Shown here one piece after another: positions 50,820 to 62,650 of a stretch of 64,000 nt of DNA. Numbering within the stretch: the stretch's first letter is position 1; each line of letters starts with the position of its first letter. The translations under genes were made by a program, and so were the position numbers. The stretch is from Onchocerca lupi (Eukaryota; Nematoda; Chromadorea; Rhabditida; Onchocercidae). Where the stretch lies: positions 310,001-374,000 of the forward strand of contig JAOVVO010000011.1 of NCBI GenBank assembly GCA_028564675.1. Direction: 5' to 3'. A model generated the notes under the pieces. That model did not search any database and was not told where the DNA came from. It was given only the letters and a program-made list of their open reading frames with translations.

Positions 50820-52546
50820 ATCTTCAAAATATAAATTGGAAAAACAATAGCCCCGTAATAGAGATCTTTAGTTTCCATTTTCATAAACTTGGATTCGAAA
50901 ATGCCTTTAAAACCTCAATTAGCACAAATCCGCTCATTCACAACTCACTGCGCAAAATCATGGGCAAAGAATTTTTAGTTATTTATAAGCTAATATCGAT
51001 CAGTGAAAAATTTTGCTATTTCGAAATCCAACTTATCTCTCATTTTGCGATTACTATTGATTTTTTAACCAGCCAAATCAGAATTTTGAAGGTATTTTCA
51101 ATGAAAAATATGGAATCATTATTGCAATAGAATAATCCGACAAAAAAAAAATGATGTAAAACAACAATTACGGTCTAATTCTGAAAATACATTTGATAAT
51201 TCTTTGGAAAAATATCCATATTATTCTTCAGTTTTACCATCTTCTTCATTACCAAATTTATTAATGTAACAAGATATACATCAAAAAACAGAAAGCAGAC
51301 AAACAGTAAAACTTTGCGAATCAAAAAAATTAAAAAAAAAAGCCAATTTAACACAGTTGACAAGTACAGATATATATGTGTATATCGGAAATATTTTCAA
51401 AATCATTGGAATTTAAATGTCAGGAACTTGAAATTGAAATTTACATATTAGGAAGACAACTTTTCCAATTAACAGATGGACAAATTTTGGTGCTGAATTA
51501 ATTGTTAACTACAATCAAAAAATCAGCAGAAAAATATAATGCTTGGGATTTATAAATTCCTGGCAATGATTCCCAACATTATTTTCACTTCCTTCTATAT
51601 TTTTATTTTCTCTTTTAATCACAGTACAATTCACTAGATATAATATATGTAATACCAGTCCGCAACAATTTTAAAGTTTCGCTTAAACTAAACAGAAGAA
51701 AACATATTTGTATAAGAAATGGAACGTATAGCTGATACATGTCCAACAATGAATCGCTTTGAAATTTGCAAATTGAAACAATCCTACAGAAAGCTACAAT
51801 GAAGAATAAAGGCTTAATACTTGAAAATTTAAAACCAAATTTTCAAATGGATGTTGTAAAATCAAATCAAGTGTGCTGCGGATCAATGCAAGTTGTAATG
51901 TTTTGAATTGTAAACAAAGAAGACTGAATCCAAAAGCATTTCTGAATTCCATTATTCCTTTTTTATTAGAATATATTTCATAATAAAATTTAAATCAAAA
52001 TTTAAACAAAGAAGTGCCATTTCTAACGCTTGAATCATATAAATCATAGATAACAACACATTGCAACTAATTAATTTTGAGATTTTAAAAAATCAAAAAA
52101 AAAAAAAAAAAAAAAGACAGCTCTACAAATCACTAGCAATTATATAAGCAAACACAAGAAAGATTAACCTAACATTCAAATTAAATAAAAAATTCCCAAA
52201 AAGAAAACTAGAAATAAAAGTTGTAAGTTAATGAAACCAAAATCTCAAAAACTGAAAGAATTCCATATACTACTGGAGATTTTCTTGAAACTAGTTAACT
52301 AATTTGAAAAGTTTGATGTTTATAGTTGTAGGATATATTAGAAGGAATGACATTTGTATTACATTGCTGCGAAACTATAAGACGTGCTTTGCTGAATGAA
52401 ACGATCATTTCCAATTTATCAATTCATTGCCACGTTAATATAGTTATTAACACAAAACCTACCCAGAAATAAAATCGATGAGCTTATTTCATATATAAGA
52501 TGAGCACAATAAAAATCGCAGCATTTCAATATTTCGCCATAACAAA
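50820..52546. other. Intergenic region between NDUFS8 and PPTC7
   Basis: About 1.7 kb, AT-rich, with no coding sequence recognised. It holds the upstream region of NDUFS8 and the 3' region of the PPTC7-like gene (minus strand). An A run lies at 52097-52115. The 1.7 kb spacing argues against an operon, in which nematode genes are usually a few hundred bases apart. Confidence 0.5.
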
Positions 52547-53364
52547 TCAAGCAATCAATAACAAAATAAGCGTAATATCATCCGGTTTGCCACCAGGTGC
52601 ATCGATCCCATGCTGAGATGCCTTTACTGCAAACGGGGACAAATGCTGTGTATCGAATGCTAACCTTCTTGCAGTAAGTGCAAGACTATTGCAAGCTTTC
52701 TAAAAAAAAAAAAAAATTGATTCAAGAAAAAGAAGCCCAAAATCAAGTCACTATACGTTTAATTGTATCTTTGAAAAATACTAGGAGACTCTAATATCTT
52801 TAGCATATTTAAGTTTGTAATTCAATTTAAGATTTCCTTTTTTATATATTTCAAACACTGTTCAGTAATATAAAATCTCGATCTGAATTTTATTCATTCC
52901 AATTAATCCCTTTTCTATTCTCTTATTTGTTCTCTTTATGTTATCATATTTTTCTTACTAAGAATTTTCATTTTTTATTATTCCAGGCCACTAACTGTTT
53001 CATTTGAAGCAATAAAGAAGACTAAAACATATTTGCAAACAAGAATACAATAAAAACCAACTATACCTGCACATCACCCGGTTTGAGACCTGATAACTGT
53101 TTAACAATTTCATCTTCCGTCACATTATCCCACAGACCATCAGTTGCAAGCACAATAATATCACCGCTCATCAAATCTAATGAAGCCGACTCAGCTTTTT
53201 CCGGAGAATCACCGAGAAAACCATTATCCCCTACAGAATTTCCAGAAAAATATCAAATTATTATTATTATTACTTTTTTGAGATTTATAAGCATTTTAAA
53301 GACCCTATTCAATTATCTTGAATCCACAAAAACATCATTCTTGATTTTATAACTGAAATTTTAA

Positions 53365-53409
<45 letters not shown>

Positions 53410-54719
53410 AAAACATTAAAATAATATCCACCTTCATCCGTCGGAGGTAATGACAATTGATAAGGAGCGTTGAAATAATGAGTTTGTTCATGACTACGAT
53501 ATACTATTTCACCATTCCGGATAACAAGATAACCCGAATCACCAAGATTAGCAGAATAGAGCGTATCCTGATGAACAATAAGTACACAAGCAGTAGATGA
53601 CCCAGTCGGTCGTGGCGGCCTTGAAAGTGCTTCATATGCACGAGCTAATAGTTTATCCGGTCGAGTTGGCTTAAACTGGCCTGAATATATGGTGTTTTTT
53701 ATATAATACATGGTGTTTATATATATATATATATATATATATGTTTAATATTCGATGTAACCGGTGTTTCATTTGAAATTGAAAAATGATTAAGAAAACT
53801 TCATGTTTCTCTCTTGAGCAATAGTATATAAAATCTTAAATTACTACCCAGTTTCCTGAAAAGAAAAAAAATTACTAATGTATTTGTGTTAGAGATACAA
53901 GTGATATTTATTTATTCACTGAAAATTTTCTTAACGCAGATATTACCTTTCGTCACAATTTTTCGACAGACTTTCATCAAACGACTAGAAAATTCCGATG
54001 GGTCGATGCCATAATTACGCCAGCCACCTACACCATCTGCCACGCCTTTAAAAAAAAATACTGCATTTTCACTCCAAATTATCCATGCTTGATTGGAATC
54101 TGGCACTAACCTAATATCGAAATAATCTGGCTGTATTTCAATATATTTAGACCTTTTTAGTTCAAGAGGTGACAGTAACAGCAAGCCGAATACAATCTTG
54201 TATCATGAAAAAAAATTATCTTTCAACTGCTAAGTCATTTGCTTCAATCAACCATTTCGTTTTCAATAATCTAATTTTACTGAAGATTATTAATAAATAG
54301 CTGGTAATGAACATAAAACGAATTTAATTTTTTGCGGTTAAATTCAATTTATATGAATCTATCATGCACTATGTATTGTGCAATTTGTTCTCTGATTAAG
54401 AAAAACAAAAAGTACAAATTGACAATCACATACCGACTACATATGTATTTTCGAATCGTGCAATAAAACATGCATCATCACCGAAAACACCTTGATCGAG
54501 TACTGTTGAGGGACCATTTTTGAGATGCTTTGGGAAACCACAGCATGAGGCATGTACGTCTTTGACGTTTTGATGATGGACCGAAACAGTAGGTAAATCA
54601 GCAGCACAATGGTTGTGAAAACAACGGCCAGAAGTAAAACAACGTTCGGCAGCACTGGCTGTCACCAGAGCACGTACAGCCAATGTACTATAGCGCGATA
54701 ATAATTTCGTACGAATCAT
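52547..54719 (-). CDS. PPTC7: PPTC7-like mitochondrial PP2C-type protein phosphatase
   Basis: This is a Mn/Mg-dependent Ser/Thr phosphatase; PPTC7 acts in mitochondria on matrix proteins, CoQ biosynthesis and mitophagy receptors. The five minus-strand exons are 54719-54434, 54045-53947, 53680-53432, 53230-53067 and 52699-52547, giving 316 residues (human about 304). Metal-binding motifs are present: GVADGVGGW (D99), ATDGLWDN (D242, D246) and GGKPDDIT (D306). Family blocks FGDDACFIAR, SRPPRPTGSSTACVLIV, ANLGDSGYLVIR and HYFNAPYQLSLP are clear. The chosen start gives MIRTKLLSRYSTLAVRALVT, a basic presequence; an upstream in-frame ATG at 54755 would add 12 residues, but an acceptor (CAATCAG) at 54735 lies between them. 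A His/Cys-rich linker (about residues 35-60) is not seen in mammals. Confidence 0.95.
53366..53407. repeat. 42-base poly(A) tract in a PPTC7 intron
   Basis: An uninterrupted run of A on the + strand (T on the sense strand) lies within the intron 53431-53231, about 135 bases before the acceptor. It is the longest homopolymer in the window and its length may be an assembly or sequencing estimate. Confidence 0.9.
53719..53742. repeat. (AT)n microsatellite
   Basis: About 12 TA units in the intron between the second and third exons of the PPTC7-like gene. Confidence 0.9.
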
Positions 54720-54734
54720 TTCACGGCAGTAAAT

Positions 54735-55933
54735 CTGATTGTTTTCTTTGAACAATTAATTGTTTTCTTCTTTATAGAACAATTATCATGTGTATTTTAT
54801 CATTTGTAATTTCTGAAAAGCATGTTTCATGTATCATTACTATTACTTATTACTAGATTTTATTCCTATTAAATATACGAAATATATACTGGATTCAGTT
54901 TGATATATTTGGATTTTGTCATAATTGCAATAGATAGATGTTTTCAGTGATGTTTAGCAAATTTATGATATATATTTAGATACCAGAAGAGTAGTTAATT
55001 TAATGTATGTATCACACAAAAGATTTGAGAACAGAATGAAGAACGCTGAAAGCTTCTGGGATAAAAATATTTCATCAATAAAACTTAAAATTCATGTGAA
55101 AATATCTCAAATATACGTGAAACGTTTTGCGTAAAACAAATTATCACTAAATGAAAAAAATTCATCACCAAATTTACTCACGCACTTACATGACCCACAA
55201 CCCGCACGCACGAAGAAAACTAAACAAAGCCAAATCTAGACCCTTACGTAACTTGCTCCTTAGCACCCCACCTCTCTAACTAGTTCATAGAGCAAATATT
55301 TCACAGATCTAACGCGGTAGCACGAGGGAACTCAATGAAAACATTATTTCCTTAGTATTCTGCAAAAAATTAATTGAATAGACTGTTGTCTTATTGTTTG
55401 AATTTTTGTATTGTTTGTGATTTTATATCCAATTATCTATTTTGAATATGCTAACCTTTCTTTCTTTTAGTTGACATCTATCAAGTTTTTCGAATTCTAT
55501 GGTTCTCTGTTGAAATTCTAATTATCCTTCTACTTCTTGAATCTATTTGCAACATATGTATCTTTGAAATTCCTTCTGTTTCTGATGTCAAATTTTATTC
55601 CATTAAAATGGACATTATGTCCTGTTTCATTCAGATTAATTTTTATAATTTATTATCTCCCAAGAATTTTTATTACTGCAATAGTTTTCTCTCATGTTTA
55701 TAATAGTTTTCGGTGCTCTAAACTCTTTTATCGATAATTCGATTTTCAGAAATCTCATATCTTATTTTCCTCTCCGAATAATTGGGTTATTATATTAAAT
55801 ATCAAGTCAGCTAAATATCGATAAATAATTTTGCATATGTCACAATCGAGAAATTTGAAGAAAAAGTAATAGAGGCGAATAGAAATAAGCGAGCTTCCAT
55901 TGAAATTTTATTCCAGAATTTAATTTTTAGTGA
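54735..55933. promoter_or_regulatory. Shared upstream region of the divergent PPTC7-like and WDR37 genes
   Basis: About 1.2 kb separates the two starts. Most is AT-rich, but 55170-55330 is clearly richer in C and G (for example CCCACAACCCGCACGCACG and CCTTAGCACCCCACCTCTC) and is the best candidate for a promoter core. On the WDR37 side AATTTTTAG at 55922-55930 is followed by TGA and the ATG at 55934, a likely trans-splice acceptor. On the PPTC7 side the CAATCAG acceptor at 54735-54741 is 15 bases before the chosen ATG. Confidence 0.45.
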
Positions 55934-58900
55934 ATGTCTGGAAGATTCGAAAAGTTTCGTGCTTGGGCGGATGGTGATATACAGCAAGGATCTTCGGGCC
56001 CTCAACAACAATACTGCGATATGGAACAAGTAGTAGCGTCGCCACATAAGTATAATTTTCATTATTTTATTGTTAAAGTTGAAAAGAAATTTTGTTTTAA
56101 AATTTCACTTGATTTTTTGTTGAAATTTCTGTAAATAATTATTGAACTAGCCCAAAGTAATCATCTTAATATTGGTGAAAATTAAAATCATTTGGAACTA
56201 ATCGTTTGATATTGGAATTAGAATTATTTGAAATCAATCATCCGCAATTTCCAGTTGAACTTGAATGTAAATTTGCTGCTATCATACTTTAGTTGAAATT
56301 GTGTAATATCTGTTTAAAAGTCAAATAAGAGTGGAAATATATTCATCAAATAGTCATATGTTTCTTAATGCTACTGTTAACCGCGTTGGATTTTTTATGT
56401 TGTGTTTATAAGAATCAGTTTAAAAAAAAAAAAAAATGAAAGAATGAATTGCCAGTGACGTGTTGTTCAAGTCGAGTTCAGAAGTTTGTTAAATTAATGA
56501 AATCTTCAGAATGATTTCACATGTTTTTTTTTCTTTTTGTTTATGTAACATTTCTCAAGGGATTAGATATTATAGGGCACGATTATACCAACTTTTCGAG
56601 TATGTTGAAAAGGAAATTGATACTTTGTACGAAGAGAATTGCGAATGTAAGTATTTCATCATTTTTGAACAGTTTATCATTTATTTATAGGGATCAATGC
56701 CTTAGCTTTGAAAAAAAAAAATGATGTCTTTTGCAGAAACTTAGAACTTTAATTTTTTTTCTTGATAAAGAAATGGTTTTGGAAAAAAAAAAAAAAAAAA
56801 AACCATGCTAAAATGAATATCTTAGGGCTTGATAAACTACAGAATCTGTCTCGTTATTTCATATATTGCGTATCTTTAATGTTAACACGATTGTGCGTTT
56901 GCCATAATATTATGTTTTCTTTTATAAAACTAGCTTCTGCGCTCAAATCTTTATCGGGCTGCCATAACTGTTGCTAATTGATAAATTCAGTATTGCTTAA
57001 TTTGACAATATTACTCGTTTATCTAAAATTCGGGCTAATTTTACTTCTGATTTCAACTTACTAACTGCTAGTGAATAGTTTTATAAGATTTAACTCTTTT
57101 CAAATCTGAACAAACTTTTTTGAATACAAATATTTGAGAGAATGTTCATATTTAATTTCTAAATCTAAAAATTGAAACTCTTCTAAGAAATTAATATAGA
57201 AATTATTCAGTTCAGAAGTGGATAACTGTTGAACTATACAGAAAACAAATTTTTTTTTTTTATGATACAAATATTTGTAGTGCAAGCAAAATTGAACCAA
57301 TTAAGTGAGCGGCTAGGCGAAACGGTAACACTATCACCTGAGATCTATTCTTCATCAAATGATCCATTATCAGCACGCAAGGAAGTCAATAGGAAAGGTC
57401 ATTTTATTCATTGTTGATTTTTCTGATCTGAATATTTAATCTTACATTTTCATTCTTTATATTTACATGTTTCTTAATTAAAATATTACCATTAAAACTC
57501 AGTCATTCAAAGCAGCACATTTTTGTGCAATTCTATTGCAAGTCTGTTATAAATGGATGAAACGAAAATGTCAGCCTTAAAATTTTAGTCTGTTAACTCT
57601 CAGTTGCCTTAAATATTACTTGCCGAATTTGACTTTTGGAAAAGATTAAATCTGTGAACTGATTACTGATAATTTTAACAGTATTAATAATGGATTCAAT
57701 CAATCCATTCAATCGCTAAAATCTGTTGCAGAAATTTAACTTTGCTAAAACTGTTCCAGAACCTTAACTTAGCATCCGCTACAGTAATGAAATTAACATT
57801 TATAAAAAATTTTGCATTGAGATCTGTTGATTGGTCACTCTATAATAATTTTACATATTGTAGGTGGCAGCCAAATGCGCAAGAAGCTAAAGACTGCTTT
57901 ACGAGTACCACCGGGACGCCTAGTACAGAGCCTGAAAGTTGTTAGTGATAGTTCACGTCGATGCAGATATGTTCGTTCGTTTATGGGACATCGAGATGGT
58001 ATTTGGCATGTGACGGTTAGCCGTGGGACACAACCGATCTTGGCAAGCGCATCCGCCGGTTCTTTGTTTGGCTTTATTTGAAAAATTTAATCTAGTAAAA
58101 CTAAAGAATGCACATAACAATGTATTGCTGTTATTAAACTTGTTTTAAAAAGGAATTTGTTAAATCGATCTTACATATGTATAAAATTTAACTCAGCTTC
58201 TTTCAAATTGATATATTACAATTACTTAATAGATCAGACATGCTTGCTGTGGTCTTTGGATGCAGGGTCATGTTTGGCACAATATACGGGTCATGTTGGT
58301 TCGGTTAATGGTGTTGCTTTCGGACCGTCAACAACAGATTCTACTGAATTTATGCTTGCTACAGCTAGTGGCGATCGCACTGCACATATTTGGAAAATTA
58401 TTGTTCCAGGTTGATTAGTTAAATTTGGTTTATTTAATTTTAAATATATATATATATATATTCTCTTGGTTCGATCGGCTTTGATACATTCAATCTATAT
58501 TTTATCTGGTCAGTGAGAATATACAAATAAACCAGATTATTACTAACATTCAAAAATAGCATTAGCATTGATTTGTTATAATTAGTTTATTTGCTAATCT
58601 TTTTCCTATCCGAGTTTGTTCATTCTGTTGATTTTGATATTTATCAAGATATTTGTGGACCATTTTTTTATAAAATGAATGTTTTAGGCAATACCCAGCC
58701 TCCTGTACTGAGTAGTGAAGATGATGAATTAGCTGAGAAAGAACAAACGAATGGTGAAAACGATATGCAAGGTAAATATTCATTTGAAATTTGCTGAAAT
58801 AATAATTTTTCACTTCTGTGCATTTATCTGTTTATTTCTTCATCTACATTTATCTGTTTATTTTTTCATTCAGGTGGTGGAGAGGTTCATGCGTCAAATA

Positions 58901-59981
58901 TTGTACGACAACCACTTCGACGCTTAACAGGTCATGCTAATGCAGTTATGGCTGTTGAGTGGTTCAGTGGTGGCGAACAGCTTATAACAGCTAGCTGGGA
59001 TAGAACTGCTAACATTTATGATGCTGAACGAGGAGAAATTGTGAATATTTTATCGGGTCAGTTCTTTTGTAATTAATTCTCTTCCAAAATTCTATTGCTC
59101 TTTCTAGAAAATTTTGCAGCAGTTGTGGAATTGTGAATACGAATTGATGGATGACAAGGAATAGATTAATTATTCAAATTTCAAGGTAACGAGAAAAAGA
59201 AGAGTTGCTGAAAAAAATAGTTATAAATTTTACAGGCCATGATGACGAATTGAATCATTGCAATGCACATCCATCGCAAAAACTGATTGTTACTGCAAGC
59301 CGTGATTCTACTTTTCGTCTTTGGGATTTTCGGGAATCAATCCAATCGGTTGCAGTCTTTCAAGGACATAACGAGTATGATTCTTTTATGATGCTCTTAT
59401 GTGTTATGTGAAATATTGATCCTTTTTGAAATTAATGTGAATTTGCTTTGCAGCTCAGTCACGTCGGTTGTTTTTTCTTCCGGTGACAAACTTGTTTCAG
59501 GTAGTGATGATCGATCAATTAAGGTTAGTTTTCCTTCCAAAAAAAAAAAAAAAAAAAAGAATTTTGACAAAAAATTCTGGATTCAAAGTATTTTTTATGG
59601 AATCCAAAAAAAAAACAGTTAAAATTTGAAAACATTGTAGGTGTGGGATCTGCGCAATATGCGTAGCGCAATTGTAACTGTTCGTTTGGATAGCGCTGTT
59701 AATCGACTTTCAATTTCGTCGCGAAGTGTTGTTGCCATTCCACAAGATAATCGCAATATTCGATTGTATGATTTAAATACCGTCCGATTAACAAGACTTC
59801 CTCGTGCCAGTGGACAAGTAAGACTGTTATAATCTTTAATTTCAATTATTTTAATAAAATGAAGAATATTTATGATTACTAAATATGCTTTTGCTAAAAT
59901 TGCTTAAACATTTTTCATATAGTGCTTCCGCTGTCACTGAAACATCTTCATATATTGAATACCATTATTTTATTGGGAAAT

Positions 59982-60012
<31 letters not shown>

Positions 60013-60713
60013 AGTAGAATTATTGAGTTAAATATTTTTACTTTATGACCACATTTGTTTATTAGCCAAGTGGAAATGCAAGTAGAACAAGTACATCAAA
60101 TAGAAAAAGTGAGAAATGTCGGAAATGCAATCACTTGCATAAAACACAAAATATTGTTTAATATTTTGATAGTTTTTTTTTTTTAATTTATTATATTTGA
60201 TCTTTCAGTTTTATTTGCATTTTTTTGGGTGGAAAAACCAAAACCATATAAAAATAAATAAATAAATTATTTTTTTATTGTAAAAAGAATGCTTAGTTGG
60301 ACCACCGGCGATGCAATATATGCTCAGAACAAAACACGTTGCATTAAGATTTTTATTATCGTATTTACTAGGAAATAAAGCAAATAGAAATGGTTTGGAA
60401 AATTGAACAAAAATAAGGGGAAAAATTCATTTTGTATTACTTTCACACTATCAACATATCGCATAAGTTCCGTTTTTTCTAGTCTTCCTTTTTTCTGCTG
60501 CAATACAATCATCAATCACATCATTCTCTTGGAAATTATTCAAATTATCACTTTTTTGTGAATGATTATATTTATCACTGTTTATATTTTCAGAGTCATC
60601 GCCGTATAGTTTGTTGTGCTGCTTGGGTGGATGATCATTCGAATTATGACTTGTTCACTTGTGGATTTGATAAACAAATTATTGCTTGGAAGACTGCCTT
60701 TGGGAAAGAGTAA
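55934..60713 (+). CDS. WDR37: WD-repeat protein 37 (WDR37)
   Basis: WDR37 is a beta-propeller protein that in animals forms a stable complex with PACS proteins. The eleven exons are 55934-56049, 56576-56646, 57281-57397, 57864-58058, 58233-58409, 58688-58771, 58874-59056, 59236-59374, 59454-59523, 59641-59817 and 60594-60713, giving 482 residues (human 494). A short predicted helix (ARLYQLFEYVEKEIDTLYEE) matches the family's N-terminal coiled coil. WD repeats then follow: GHRDGIWHV, QTCLLWSLDAGSCLAQYTGH, TASGDRTAHIWK, TASWDRTANIYD, TASRDSTFRLWDFR, SGSDDRSIKVWDLRNMRS, and a final FTCGFDKQIIAWK. An acidic insert (LSSEDDELAEKEQTNGENDM) sits between blades as in vertebrates. The ATG lies 3 bases after a strong acceptor. 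Confidence 0.95.
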
Positions 60714-61500
60714 ACTTCAGATTTTCTTTCAGTTTAGTGTATCATTTTGTTATTTGCAATTACTGCTGCAATATCATAAATTAATCTCTTTGTTTGTGAA
60801 TATTAGTTGGTAGAAGGAAAGCATTCGCATGTATATGATAATCTTGTACATCATTCGAGAATAATTATATCGTCATTTTATTTATTCCGTAGCTTTCATA
60901 CTCGTTTAGCTTTCTGCGATTTTTTTTTCTCTGGAAATATATTTTTCTGCTGTCTTTCAGAAATTTTCATCAATAGTAATTTATGGCTTCAAGATTTCGA
61001 AATCTTAAAGTAAAATTGCAATTTGCTGTTCAATTTTCCATTAAGATTGCATGTAGAAATATTTTGATATTTCAATATTTAAATAATTTAAAATAGGGGC
61101 CTAAAAATTTTTTATTTCGGAGCGAGAAAAATAGTAATTTCCGAGACTCAAATGATAAATTTTGTAAATCGCTATTTTTTTTTTCATGATTAAATGTAAA
61201 TTTTCTGATTACATTTCCAATTTTAAATTGAGAAGCATTCTTTTGCATTATATTCATTCTTTTATTAAAAAATGAGTTCACTTGAGTAGAAGACTTTTTT
61301 ATTATGGGTATTGGAATATGTTTTTAAATGTGTATCTATAAAGATGCAAGAATTCTCATTTCAGCATTGTTTCTGCCTATGCAATTTTAATCAGAATTTA
61401 GTCAATAAAACAACAAACTGGGATAACATTCAGGGAAAAAGACAATGGAAGTAAAAAGGAATAAGGTGAGAAAGAAATGAGATGGAAGAAATTAATGAAA

Positions 61501-61612
61501 GACAACTCTAAATGACATGCATATGAAAAGTGCAGATTTTGTGAAATTAATATAAAGACAAGTGTAAATGATATACAAATGAAAAGTGCAGGTTTTGTGA
61601 AATTAATATAAA
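61501..61612. repeat. 56-bp tandem duplication
   Basis: Copy one is 61501-61556 and copy two is 61557-61612, exactly adjacent and equal in length. Both begin GACAA and end GTGAAATTAATATAAA, with about seven substitutions between them. It lies in the 3' flank of WDR37. Confidence 0.9.
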
Positions 61613-62600
61613 AGTTTTGTCGATTGATTCTCAATGACATTTACTATTTTATAACGGAAATTGTAGTCTGACTACTTTCTTTCTAATTTTAAAGCATTTT
61701 CTTAGTAACACCCAACCATCTTTGTAGAAATACTTAGAAGCATTTATATTTGCTATCCTTTTCATTTTATTTATAACCTTGTAGCATATAAGTATCAATC
61801 ATAAGCCATTAGTCTTATTCTTCCTACCGTATTTAGAAAGTAAGATATCAAAGTTTTGTGAAAGACAAATTTTAAACTTAAGACTTTTGACGAAAATATG
61901 TATAATGTTAAAAGTATATACTAGAGATGTAAAAATGACTGATAACTGATAAAAATAGTCAAATGAAAGATTTTTTCCTAATTAAACGTAATTTTTAATC
62001 TGACTGATCATCAAAATTTGCAAACAGTAGCAACTTGTCGCTTCTGCAACAAATATTTCGAAAGTTTCTTTAATCATCGAGTGTTCAAAATGAAATTATT
62101 GAATGATTTATGAATGCATGGTTCATTATGGATTTTAATGCTATGATCAATACTACTTGAAATGTTATGAATTGTTTAGAAGAGATAGCTTCCATAATTT
62201 CCGGAAAATATGAAGTTTAAAGTCATATTCGTCAATTAATAGATTTTTCAATCAAAAGAATATATTTTGAGTAGTTCTTATTCTCAATACATTGAAAAAT
62301 TCATTTCTGAAATATTGCAAGAAGGACTGAATTCATTTTAATCCTCATCATAAAGATCAATCATGAAGTCAATTAGATTAGAAGGAATGACCAGTGAAAT
62401 TGAATTATTTTAGTGATTTCCATTACAAATTTTAGGAATTTAAAAAAAAAGAAAAAAAAAGATTACTGATATAAATTTCATAGAAGAAATAAATGATGCA
62501 TAGTAATTAATAATAAATTGCTAAAAGGGAAATCGGTGAAAACGCTATATCTGTTTGTCATCATATTCAATTCACTATATTGTTATCCGTAATGCTTAAA

Positions 62601-62617
62601 TCAATCAATCATACTAC

Positions 62618-62649
<32 letters not shown>
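62601..62649. repeat. (TTGA)n tract with inverted arm
   Basis: TCAATCAATC at 62601-62610 is followed after 8 bases by about seven TTGA/GATT units to 62649. The two arms are complementary and could fold into a hairpin of at least 10 bp. Confidence 0.8.

Positions 62650-62650
<1 letters not shown>

Noticed and set aside
53361..53711. 116-codon minus-strand frame starting MYYIKNTIYSGQ and ending in poly-F
   Set aside because: Its middle is the true PPTC7 exon 53680-53432. The start is intron, and the poly-F end is the 42-base A tract in the next intron.
58441..58461. Short TA repeat in a WDR37 intron
   Set aside because: Ordinary simple sequence of about 8-9 units, with no further structure.
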